Source: an uncultured Saprospiraceae bacterium
Lineage (GTDB): Bacteria > Bacteroidota > Bacteroidia > Chitinophagales > Saprospiraceae
Assembly: GCA_937980645.1 (NCBI GenBank)
Contig: CALJPQ010000019.1
Location: forward strand, 1 to 64,000
Reading direction: 5' to 3'
Length of the DNA: 64,000 bases
Part shown: positions 38,701 through 44,747 of the stretch, in pieces
How positions within the stretch are numbered: position 1 is the first letter of the stretch
How the letters are laid out: every line of letters begins with the position of its first letter
Translations under genes and position numbers: made by a program
Notes under the pieces: generated by a model
What the model was told of the DNA's origin: nothing
The model's input: only the letters and a program-made list of their open reading frames with translations
Database searches by the model: none

Positions 38701-40110
38701 CGCCGGAAAGGCCAGGGGCAAGGCTTCCCGACGCTGCCCAACGGCCAGCCGCAAAAAACGGTAACCTTCACCTGCTCCGACCTAGGGCCGCAGGAAGTGG
38801 AAATCTGGTCGAGAGACCTGGCGGGCAATGCCGATTTCTGCATCGCCACCGTCAACGTACAGGATAATATGGGTACGTGCAGTGCCGTCAACGCCAGCGT
38901 CGCCGGTGCCCTCAAAACGGAAAAAGACGAAGGCGTGGCCTATGCCCAGGTGAAACTGAACGTTGACCTCTTTGCCCCGGGCATGCCGCCGCTGCAGCTC
39001 GTTCTGCCAACCAATAACGACGGCACCTATGCCTTTGCCGGCGCCTTACCCACAGGCTCCTCCTACGAGCTCATTCCGGTGAAAGACGACGACCCGCTCA
39101 ACGGTGTCTCGACGTTCGACCTGCTGCTCATCAACAAGCACATCCTCGGCATTGAACCGCTGAACAGCCCCTATAAGATGATTGCCGCCGATGCCAACGA
39201 CAGCCGCTCCATCACCACCTTTGACCTGGTGGAGCTGCGCAAGCTGATTCTCGGCATCTACACGGAGCTGCCCGCGGTGCCTAGCTGGCGCTTCGTGCCG
39301 GCCGACTTCGAGTTTTCCGACCCGACCAACCCGTTTAAGACGGTGTTCCCGGAAAAAATCCTGGCCACAAACGTACTGGCCGACCGCCTGAACGAAAACT
39401 TCGTCGCCATTAAGGTCGGCGATGTCAACGGTAATGCCGTTGCTAACGCTACCTCCGCTCAGGAGCGCACCGCAGGCACGAGCGCGCTAACGCTGGAGGA
39501 GCGCCGCGTACAGGCCGGCGAGACGTTCACCGTCGCCTTCCAGCCTGAAGCGGTGGTCGCTTACCAATTTACGCTGGCCCATCCGGACCTGGAACTGTTA
39601 GACATTCTGCCCGGCGAAGGACTGACACGCGACCACTTTGCCGCCTTTAGCAACGAGCGCGCCCTGACCGCAGCACTCGACCGCGGCGCCGGCTTCGCCC
39701 TGCGCTTCCGTGCCCGACGCGATGGCGCACTCAGCCAGATGCTCCGCCTGAGCAGCCACATCACCCGCGCCGAGGCCTATCGCCCCGACGGGCAAAAAAC
39801 AGCCCTCGAGCTGCGCTTCAGCAACGGCACAGCATCTGCCCTCGAAGGCGAATTTGAACTGCTGCAAAACACGCCTAACCCGGTGCGCAACTTCACCACT
39901 ATCGTCTTCTACCTGCCGCAGGCCACCGAGGCAACGCTCACCATCAGCGACGCCGAAGGCCGCCTGATTAAACGCATCAAAGGAGCCTTCCAGGCCGGCT
40001 TCAACAGCACCGTGTTGCACCGCGCCGAACTGCCCGCAGGACTGCTGTTCTACCAGATCGATACGCCCACGCACAGCGCGACGAAGAAGATGTTTGTGAT
40101 GCAGGAATAA
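35746..40110 (+). CDS. secreted multidomain protein with HYR-like, dockerin-like and T9SS sorting domains
   Basis: This 1454-residue protein has a signal peptide (FGWLLLAFFALRTATPAQAQ). The bulk (about 30-1040) is a series of Cys-rich HYR/Ig-like modules with recurring DK/DNQKP and C...NITVSC motifs (APSNITVSCKNFD) and WTVxDWC segments. From about 1060 follows a beta module, then a dockerin-type pair: VSTFDLLLINKHILGI and ITTFDLVELRKLILGI, each preceded by a Ca-binding-like DxNxD or DDDxxNG stretch, and KVGDVNGNAVANAT. A cohesin-like beta domain (about 1255-1350) leads to the T9SS type A tail: LLQNTPNPVRNFTTI to the final KKMFVMQE. It is probably a surface or secreted structural protein. The start at 35746 begins the signal peptide. 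Confidence 0.9.
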   Translation: MNQNRFTLTVFGWLLLAFFALRTATPAQAQCTMTCNNFVQISLDQDCEVEIDPDMILEGNGCPNGNFVVEIRVNGVWVPGVVNANHINQTLQVRVRELNSGNSCWGYILVQDKLAPQITCTNITLACGITNYTPQYLQNELSINAAYPNVVENCGNTTLSYIDQFTDLPCNGTINGLTNISAYVRRTWTAVDQSGNSASCTQFIYFQRRSVNVVQFPADITISCENPDTDPSNTGVPFISEFGRQFPLFPQNTFCELSITYTDQTLPICDGSRKILRTWTVLDWCLPTSPGSNPRQHLQIIKIEDAQGPIVDCPQDITVNTNPWNCVRDLDLPDIMIEDNCSRIKDIWAEYTVNGIGRTLAGTLQNFPGNNPWLPDTLGVFGVAQGLPLGNTLMRYVVRDDCNNTSTCEFLITVADQTPPNAVCVEFTKVSLGASGVSLVNASTFDKGSYDNCSPTVRFKARRMDPNGCQANDRFYDQVRFCCEDVGKSITIILRVYDISVPSGEVSLEFGEDNANDCMIQVTVEDKLKPTCTAPSNITVSCKNFDPSLSKYGTAQGSDNCCIDSSCAELVNLAQFDTLCNRGTITRIFCIRDCAGNSQTCSQRIIVTYEQDYFVRFPNDVIVTACDGTGNYGQPTFFGKDCEALAVSHQDEIFTVVPDACFLIERTWTVINWCSYNPNQGLTNVPNPEPNATTNHPSNLPGPTVSPLGTPAPWAPTVVSLTPGAPPTNFSTYWSANTNGYRYKQIIKIIDNQKPILENCKASPDTVCDLTNNDPNLWNAMYWWDATTNSHDLCEGPTDLSVTATDLCSGANVNFRYLLCLDLNGDGVRETIISSTQTGLGGLGWNRVNFNNAFNPNYTGGEAREFDFRPVPANQKYGFALQVTTSGNKRTAAVRWNTQQSPNTFVVPELPYGSHKIIWYVDDGCGNEQTCEWVFEVKDCKKPTILCKNIGVNLMPTKMITLNEADFLQSTFDNCTPTDKLVTAIRRKGQGQGFPTLPNGQPQKTVTFTCSDLGPQEVEIWSRDLAGNADFCIATVNVQDNMGTCSAVNASVAGALKTEKDEGVAYAQVKLNVDLFAPGMPPLQLVLPTNNDGTYAFAGALPTGSSYELIPVKDDDPLNGVSTFDLLLINKHILGIEPLNSPYKMIAADANDSRSITTFDLVELRKLILGIYTELPAVPSWRFVPADFEFSDPTNPFKTVFPEKILATNVLADRLNENFVAIKVGDVNGNAVANATSAQERTAGTSALTLEERRVQAGETFTVAFQPEAVVAYQFTLAHPDLELLDILPGEGLTRDHFAAFSNERALTAALDRGAGFALRFRARRDGALSQMLRLSSHITRAEAYRPDGQKTALELRFSNGTASALEGEFELLQNTPNPVRNFTTIVFYLPQATEATLTISDAEGRLIKRIKGAFQAGFNSTVLHRAELPAGLLFYQIDTPTHSATKKMFVMQE

Positions 40111-40160
40111 CGGGTACTCCGCCTGTCTGGCATCCGAGAAGATAAGGAGATAAAATGGCC

Positions 40161-40201
40161 GGCCCTCTTCGACACAGATCGCCGAGGAGGGCCGTTGTTT
40201 T
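40161..40201 (+). terminator. intrinsic terminator of the secreted-protein gene
   Basis: GGCCCTCTTCG at 40161-40171 pairs with CGAGGAGGGCC at 40183-40193, with one wobble pair, followed by GTTGTTTTTA. It lies 50 bases after the stop at 40110. Confidence 0.7.
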
Positions 40202-40235
40202 TATGGCTCCCTGGCCAATGGCAGACGCGCTTTCG

Positions 40236-40661
40236 TCAAAGGCTTGCTTCTGCCTCCGGCGCCGGCTGGCGCAGTTGGTCAAAATAGCGCGCGATTTTGA
40301 CCATGCAGGCTTTCAGTTGGGCGCTGGTAGGCACTTCCTTGCCGATGAAGATAAGCACCAGGGCTATGTGTAGATTTTTCTGCTCCAAAATGGCATAAAG
40401 CACGTGCTTGTGCAGCCGGTAAGCCTCGCGCATCTGGCGACGGATACGGTTTCGAGCGGTGGCTTGGCGGTACAGGCGCTTGGGCACGCTGATGGCCATT
40501 TGGGCGCGGTTAGCCTCGAAGCGGGCCGCCACCCGTTCGGCCTCCGAAAGCGGCAGCCACACGACGCGCACCGGAAACGCCACAAACGAATGGCCTTCCT
40601 GGAACAGACGCCCCAGGAGTTTCCGGGCCTTCAGGCGTTCGCAGCGTTCAAAGGTATTCAT
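40236..40661 (-). CDS. rnpA: ribonuclease P protein component
   Basis: This 141-residue basic protein assists RNase P RNA in maturing tRNA 5' ends. The family signature is clear: VPKRLYRQATARNRIRRQMREAYR, the RNR motif region that contacts RNA, preceded by ERCERLKARKLLGRLFQEG. The start at 40661 (MNTFERCERL) is chosen; adjacent ATG 40664 is equivalent, and a start at 40730 would add unrelated residues. It follows rpmH on the same strand in the usual order. Confidence 0.94.
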   Translation of the reverse strand: MNTFERCERLKARKLLGRLFQEGHSFVAFPVRVVWLPLSEAERVAARFEANRAQMAISVPKRLYRQATARNRIRRQMREAYRLHKHVLYAILEQKNLHIALVLIFIGKEVPTSAQLKACMVKIARYFDQLRQPAPEAEASL

Positions 40662-40813
40662 CATCAATAACGTTTCCCCCACGTAGAGACGTTGCACGCA
40701 ACGCTTCTGCCCCCCCAAAACGACACGCAATGCGCCCCTAAGACAACCAGGCCGTCAGCGCGCCTGATGCGCCCTGACGGCCTGGGAGGACGATCTGCCC
40801 CTGGGTGCAGCGT

Positions 40814-40969
40814 TTATTTCAAGCGTTTTTCGTCGGAGACGGTCAGCTTGTAGCGGCCTTGTCGGCGGCGGCGGGCCAATACGCGACGGCCGTTTTTGGT
40901 GGCCATACGGCTGCGGAAACCGTGTTTGTTTTTGCGCGCGCGTCGGGACGGTTGATAAGTACGTTTCAT
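40814..40969 (-). CDS. rpmH: 50S ribosomal protein L34
   Basis: This 51-residue gene encodes [20 protein letters not shown], then [19 protein letters not shown] and [12 protein letters not shown]. This is a complete L34, with a highly basic helix that binds 23S rRNA. It lies 152 bases upstream of the rnpA start on the same strand, the universal rpmH-rnpA order. A palindrome CAGACTGTCTG lies in its leader around 40991-41001, and a CAAAGGTA (minus-strand TACCTTTG) box at 41016-41023. Confidence 0.97.
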   Translation of the reverse strand: MKRTYQPSRRARKNKHGFRSRMATKNGRRVLARRRRQGRYKLTVSDEKRLK

Positions 40970-41015
40970 CGCTATTTTTCTTCAAAAAATACAGACTGTC
41001 TGAAAAAACGGGCTG

Positions 41016-41023
41016 CAAAGGTA
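41016..41023 (-). promoter_or_regulatory. -7 box of rpmH-rnpA
   Basis: A perfect minus-strand TACCTTTG lies 47 bases upstream of the rpmH start codon. A convincing -33 TTTG is not visible. The leader in between carries an 11-base palindrome followed by T runs, which could act as an attenuator. Confidence 0.4.
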
Positions 41024-41093
41024 AAGGCGTTTCCGGGAAATAGTGGCGGTATTGAAAACGAAATTTTGGAGGGGCTTTAAAAAAGCGACGGAC

Positions 41094-41789
41094 TCAGCCG
41101 GGTAGGGGCTGGCTCTGTAGGCAAACGGCCCAAACGAAGGAAGGTATGCCCGGGCGTGGTGTGGGTTTTTCAAAATACATTTGATAAGGTTGAAACGGCG
41201 GCTGTTTGCAGATCCAGCCGGTGGTTTCGCCGCTGCCGGCGTTCCAGTCGAACGGCTCGATGCGCAGGTGCTGGCGGAAGTCTAAGGCCTTGAGGCCGTA
41301 GGCTTTGTAGAGGCTTTCTTTAGCCGTCCAGAAGACGTGTTGCAGGTCATACTGGATGTCGGCGGCAAAAGTGCGCACGAAGGAGGCTTCGTCTTCATGC
41401 AGGAAACGGGGGGCGAGTTGGGGCATTTTGGGGGTTAGCACCTGCAGGTCGCAGCCGCCCGGGACGTCGGCCAACAGAGCGCCCACCAGGCCTTTGGAGT
41501 GGCTCAGGGAGCAGTGTAAGCTGTTGTTATTGAGGAAAAACGGCTTAGCGAAGGCGTCTTTATCCAGAGCCCAACGCTCTCCGTTGCCCGTGAGCAGGTG
41601 CAGCAGATAGCGCACGGCCAGCCATTCCATGCGGCGCAGGCCTTTGTAACGAGCCAGATCGGCCTCCTCGACAGCTGTCAGGTGGAGGCGTTGGCGAAAG
41701 AAGTTCTCCTCTTCGACGATGTGCCACACGCCGAAGAGCAGCGGCTGCCGATGGGCAGCGGGAAAGCGCCGGGTGAAGAGCAAAGGCAT
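41094..41789 (-). CDS. 4'-phosphopantetheinyl transferase (Sfp-type)
   Basis: This 231-residue enzyme transfers phosphopantetheine from CoA to carrier proteins. Motifs are CSLSHSKGLV (93-102), GGCDLQVLTP (111-120) and FWTAKESLYKAYG (153-165). The Mg ligands Asp114 and Glu158 are present. The second acidic residue of the usual D-x-E becomes Gln116, as in some two-metal-ligand variants. No acyl- or peptidyl-carrier gene lies near, so the carrier target is unknown. The start at 41789 is selected, preceded by a minus-strand TACCTTTG at 41800-41807. Confidence 0.88.
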   Translation of the reverse strand: MPLLFTRRFPAAHRQPLLFGVWHIVEEENFFRQRLHLTAVEEADLARYKGLRRMEWLAVRYLLHLLTGNGERWALDKDAFAKPFFLNNNSLHCSLSHSKGLVGALLADVPGGCDLQVLTPKMPQLAPRFLHEDEASFVRTFAADIQYDLQHVFWTAKESLYKAYGLKALDFRQHLRIEPFDWNAGSGETTGWICKQPPFQPYQMYFEKPTPRPGIPSFVWAVCLQSQPLPG

Positions 41790-41799
41790 GGTCGGCGTG

Positions 41800-41807
41800 C
41801 AAAGGTA
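41800..41807 (-). promoter_or_regulatory. -7 box of the phosphopantetheinyl transferase gene
   Basis: CAAAGGTA on the plus strand equals TACCTTTG on the minus strand, 11 bases before the start codon at 41789. It implies a very short leader. Confidence 0.4.
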
Positions 41808-41897
41808 TGCCGCGACCAAAATTTTTGCCGCAGGTAGCCGTTCCTTTGCGGCCAGAGCCGCTCTGAAAGGCAAGCCCTTTGCCTGGCGCATATCCTG

Positions 41898-41905
41898 TAC
41901 TTTTG
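41898..41905 (+). promoter_or_regulatory. -7 box of the PorP/SprF gene
   Basis: TACTTTTG lies 21 bases before the ATG at 41926. A TTTG is found at 41878-41881, 16 bases upstream, slightly closer than usual. Confidence 0.4.
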
Positions 41906-41925
41906 CCCAAACTTTTTTGCATCGC

Positions 41926-42963
41926 ATGACGGTACACGCCCGATTACTGATTTTCTGCCTCCTGTTTGTTGGGCGCACGTTGGTGGCCCAGGATCAGCAT
42001 TTCACCCAGTTTTACGCCTCTCCACAATTGCTCAACCCCGGGCTGACGGGTGCCTTTGAGGGGCGCTATCGCGTCAGCGCTATTTACCGCGACCAATGGC
42101 GCAACGTGCTGGACAACCCCATCCGCACCTTCGCCGTGGCGGGCGACCTGCGCCTCGACCCGCCCTTTGCCCGCCTCTCGCAAGATGCCGTGGGCATAGG
42201 TCTGACGTTTTTCACCGATCAGGTAAGCGTGCTGGACTTCAGCACGACCCAAATTGCGCTGGCCATGGCCTACCATAAAGCTTTAGACGCGGATGGACGC
42301 CAATACCTGACGCTGGGCGTGCAAGGCGGCCTGACGCAGCGCAACGTGAACTATGCCTATCTGAATTTCTCGGACCAGTTCGACGGCTTCACGGGTTTTG
42401 TGCTGCCCACGGGCGAGCAGTTTCCGGAGAACAATTTTGCCTATCCTGACCTGAACGTCGGCCTGAACTACTCGCTGCGCTTTGGCCGCAGCGGGGCGCT
42501 GTTTGCCGGGGCCGCCATTCACCACATTCTGGAGCCGCGCGCTACGTTTTACAACCAGGGTATCGCCGGCGACCGATTTTACAAAAAAATCTCGGGTCAG
42601 TTGGCAGCCAACATTCCGATGGGCGACTCGCGTGTAGCGCTGCTGCCGCGCTTCCTGTTCGCCGTTCAGGGGCCGCATGCGCAAATCAACACGGGTGCCA
42701 ATGTGCGCTTCCCGGTGGGTCGCTACGGGACCTCGGCTGTGCACCTGGGCAGTTGGGTCAGGCCAGTGCGCGGCGTAACCGGCTTCGACCTGGATGCTAT
42801 CGTAGGCCTGGTGGGTTTCGAGGTGAACAATGTGCTTTTTGGCATTAGCTACGACGTCAATCCGGGCGCTTTGAGCTTCGGGCGTCGCCAGGGCGCACTG
42901 GAGTTCTCGGTAGCCTATCTGGGCGAATACGAGAACGAGCAAATCCTCTGTCCGAAATTTTAA
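41926..42963 (+). CDS. PorP/SprF family outer-membrane protein
   Basis: This 345-residue protein has a signal peptide (RLLIFCLLFVGRTLVAQ) and the family opening DQHFTQFYASPQLLNPGLTGAF, the hallmark of PorP/SprF proteins. The rest has alternating beta strands of a transmembrane barrel, such as YLTLGVQGGLTQRNVNYA. In Flavobacteria, SprF is required for surface export of SprB, and PorP-like proteins associate with T9SS substrates that carry a type B tail. Here the SprB-like gene lies 11 kb away rather than adjacent, but the two could work together (inference). A radical SAM gene follows after 32 bases. Confidence 0.93.
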   Translation: MTVHARLLIFCLLFVGRTLVAQDQHFTQFYASPQLLNPGLTGAFEGRYRVSAIYRDQWRNVLDNPIRTFAVAGDLRLDPPFARLSQDAVGIGLTFFTDQVSVLDFSTTQIALAMAYHKALDADGRQYLTLGVQGGLTQRNVNYAYLNFSDQFDGFTGFVLPTGEQFPENNFAYPDLNVGLNYSLRFGRSGALFAGAAIHHILEPRATFYNQGIAGDRFYKKISGQLAANIPMGDSRVALLPRFLFAVQGPHAQINTGANVRFPVGRYGTSAVHLGSWVRPVRGVTGFDLDAIVGLVGFEVNNVLFGISYDVNPGALSFGRRQGALEFSVAYLGEYENEQILCPKF

Positions 42964-42995
42964 AAAAATAGCAAAGCCCGCGAGGCTAAACTGCC

Positions 42996-44021
42996 ATGGG
43001 CTACTTCTATTGGGCAGACGGGCTGAATGCCGCTCGCAAAATCACCATACATCGGGCGTGGAATGCTGCTTGTGTACTGGCTTCCTATTATCTCACGCGC
43101 CTGACCGGGCGAGCCGTGCAGTGGGGCTTACCCATTTCCATTAGCATAGAGCCTACAACAGCCTGCAATCTGCGCTGCCCGGAGTGCCCCAGTGGTCTGC
43201 GGGCATTTAGCCGCCCTACGGGCAGGGTGCGCGCCGACTTCTTCCGCCGGGTGGTGGACGAGCTGAGCCGCTACACCTATTCTTTATATTTCTACTTTCA
43301 GGGCGAGCCTTACCTCCACCCGGAGTTTTTCGAGATGGTTCGCTATGCCCACGAGCGCGGCCTGTACACCGTCACCAGCACAAACGGGCACTTTCTGGAC
43401 CCGGAGCGGGCGCGCCGTACGGTGGAGGCAGGACTGGACAGACTCATCGTCTCAGTGGACGGTCTTACGCAGGAAACTTACGAACGCTATCGCGCAGGCG
43501 GGCAGCTGGAGCGGGTCGTACAGGGCATTCGCGAGGTGGCCCACTGGAAACGCCGCCTGCGTTCGCGCCGGCCGCATATCGTTGTACAGTTTTTGGTCTT
43601 TCGGCACAACGAAGACCAGATAGCCGACGTCAGACGCCTGGCCCGCCAATGGGGTGCCAACGAAGTACGCCTCAAAAGCGCCCAGGTGTATGATTACCAG
43701 CAGGGGCACCCACTCATTCCCCAACAGGAGCGCTACGCGCGTTACGTGAGGCAACCTGACGGCACCTGGGCACCGCGCCACGCCCTGCTCAACCGCTGCT
43801 GGCGGTTGTGGCGCGCCTGCGTCATCACCTGGGACGGCATCGTGGTGCCCTGTTGCTTCGACAAAGATGCCCAATACCGACTGGGCGACCTCAAGGCCAC
43901 AGCCTTCCGAAACATCTGGCATGGCCCGGCCTACCGGCAATTCCGGCAGCGCCTGCTGCGCGGGCGCAAAGCGATTGACATCTGCTCCAATTGCTCCGAA
44001 GGCTGCCGCGTGTGGGTGTGA
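42996..44021 (+). CDS. radical SAM/SPASM protein
   Basis: This 341-residue protein binds the radical 4Fe-4S cluster through CNLRCPEC (Cys57, Cys61, Cys64), followed by the partial TIM barrel (YFYFQGEPYLHPEF, TSTNGHF, LIVSVDGLTQETYERYR). The C-terminal SPASM region, VPCCFDKDAQYRLGDL and CSNCSEGC, has several cysteines for an auxiliary cluster. The closest pattern is the group of radical SAM/SPASM enzymes with no known peptide substrate; no precursor peptide is seen nearby. It starts 32 bases after the PorP/SprF gene and may be co-transcribed. Confidence 0.9.
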   Translation: MGYFYWADGLNAARKITIHRAWNAACVLASYYLTRLTGRAVQWGLPISISIEPTTACNLRCPECPSGLRAFSRPTGRVRADFFRRVVDELSRYTYSLYFYFQGEPYLHPEFFEMVRYAHERGLYTVTSTNGHFLDPERARRTVEAGLDRLIVSVDGLTQETYERYRAGGQLERVVQGIREVAHWKRRLRSRRPHIVVQFLVFRHNEDQIADVRRLARQWGANEVRLKSAQVYDYQQGHPLIPQQERYARYVRQPDGTWAPRHALLNRCWRLWRACVITWDGIVVPCCFDKDAQYRLGDLKATAFRNIWHGPAYRQFRQRLLRGRKAIDICSNCSEGCRVWV

Positions 44022-44025
44022 TGGC

Positions 44026-44415
44026 TCACTCCAGTGCCTTCAGCCAGGCCGCCACCCGCTCGGGCGGAAGGAAGCGCACAAATGCCCACCAACCCAGAAG
44101 CGCTCCTACGGCATTCGCCAGCATATCATCGTACTCGAACATGCGATCGGGGAAATATCGAAATTGCACATACTCCAGCATGGCACCGATGAATGTAGCC
44201 GTCAGCACGGTAAGAAGCCCGTCGTACACCGTAGCGCGCCCTTTCCAGCGGGCAAAGCCCCACAACGTCAGCCACGATAGTAACCCATACGCCGCCGCAT
44301 GCGCTAGCTTGTCGGTCGAAAGCAGCTGAAATTTGGGCATCGAAACACCGCCCATTGTGGACAAAAGCACAACGGCGGCCAACCACAGCAAAGCAGGAGC
44401 AAAGGCGCGTATCAT
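44026..44415 (-). CDS. VanZ-like membrane protein
   Basis: This 129-residue protein has three to four hydrophobic segments. STDKLAHAAAYGLLSWLTLW carries the conserved DKxxH...Y pattern of the VanZ family, and MFEYDDMLANAVGALLGWW has the D..AN..G pattern near the end. Most VanZ-like proteins have no known role; the name comes from teicoplanin resistance. The start is placed at 44415, which begins the first helix. It is convergent with the radical SAM gene, four bases apart. Confidence 0.82.
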   Translation of the reverse strand: MIRAFAPALLWLAAVVLLSTMGGVSMPKFQLLSTDKLAHAAAYGLLSWLTLWGFARWKGRATVYDGLLTVLTATFIGAMLEYVQFRYFPDRMFEYDDMLANAVGALLGWWAFVRFLPPERVAAWLKALE

Positions 44416-44747
44416 CGGGGCGAAGTTAGGCGCAACCGACAGACGCAAAGCCTGCAGGCTTGAAAAACTGCAGCAGAATAAGCAAAAAGCGGCTCCGCGA
44501 AAAAGCGGCTCCCTCTACGAGGGCTTTTTATCAGACAACAAAATAGGAATTTTGTCCGACAAAAATCATCTGGGATACCTTCAAAAAAAACCTGATTATC
44601 TGGACATTATTTCAAAATTTATCGAATTTTCAGGTGGTCTTAATTTCAAAAAAATCTACAACAAAGGCGAAATTTTGTCCTTATTCGGGGCGTTGTCGGG
44701 CTGCACTTTTGTACTGTCAAAAACAGCTGCCTCTAATCCTCCCGCGT
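44416..44747. other. AT-rich intergenic region with short internal repeats
   Basis: This 332-base stretch is much more AT-rich than its surroundings. It contains a direct repeat AGCGGCTCC (44488 and 44504), hairpin CAAAAT-AGGA-ATTTTG around 44539-44554, and two TTTTGTCC motifs (44553 and 44674). The frame that includes the following gene stays open through part of it but shows no domain. A CACTTTTG box at 44704-44711 could be the -7 element of the next gene. Confidence 0.45.

Noticed and set aside
40236..40969. Replication origin near rpmH-rnpA
   Set aside because: The rpmH-rnpA pair is next to oriC in some phyla, but there is no dnaA, no DnaA-box cluster and no gyrase or dnaN gene here.
42996..44021. 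RiPP cluster around the radical SAM/SPASM gene
   Set aside because: No small precursor-like ORF, protease or exporter is next to it; the neighbours are PorP/SprF and VanZ-like genes.
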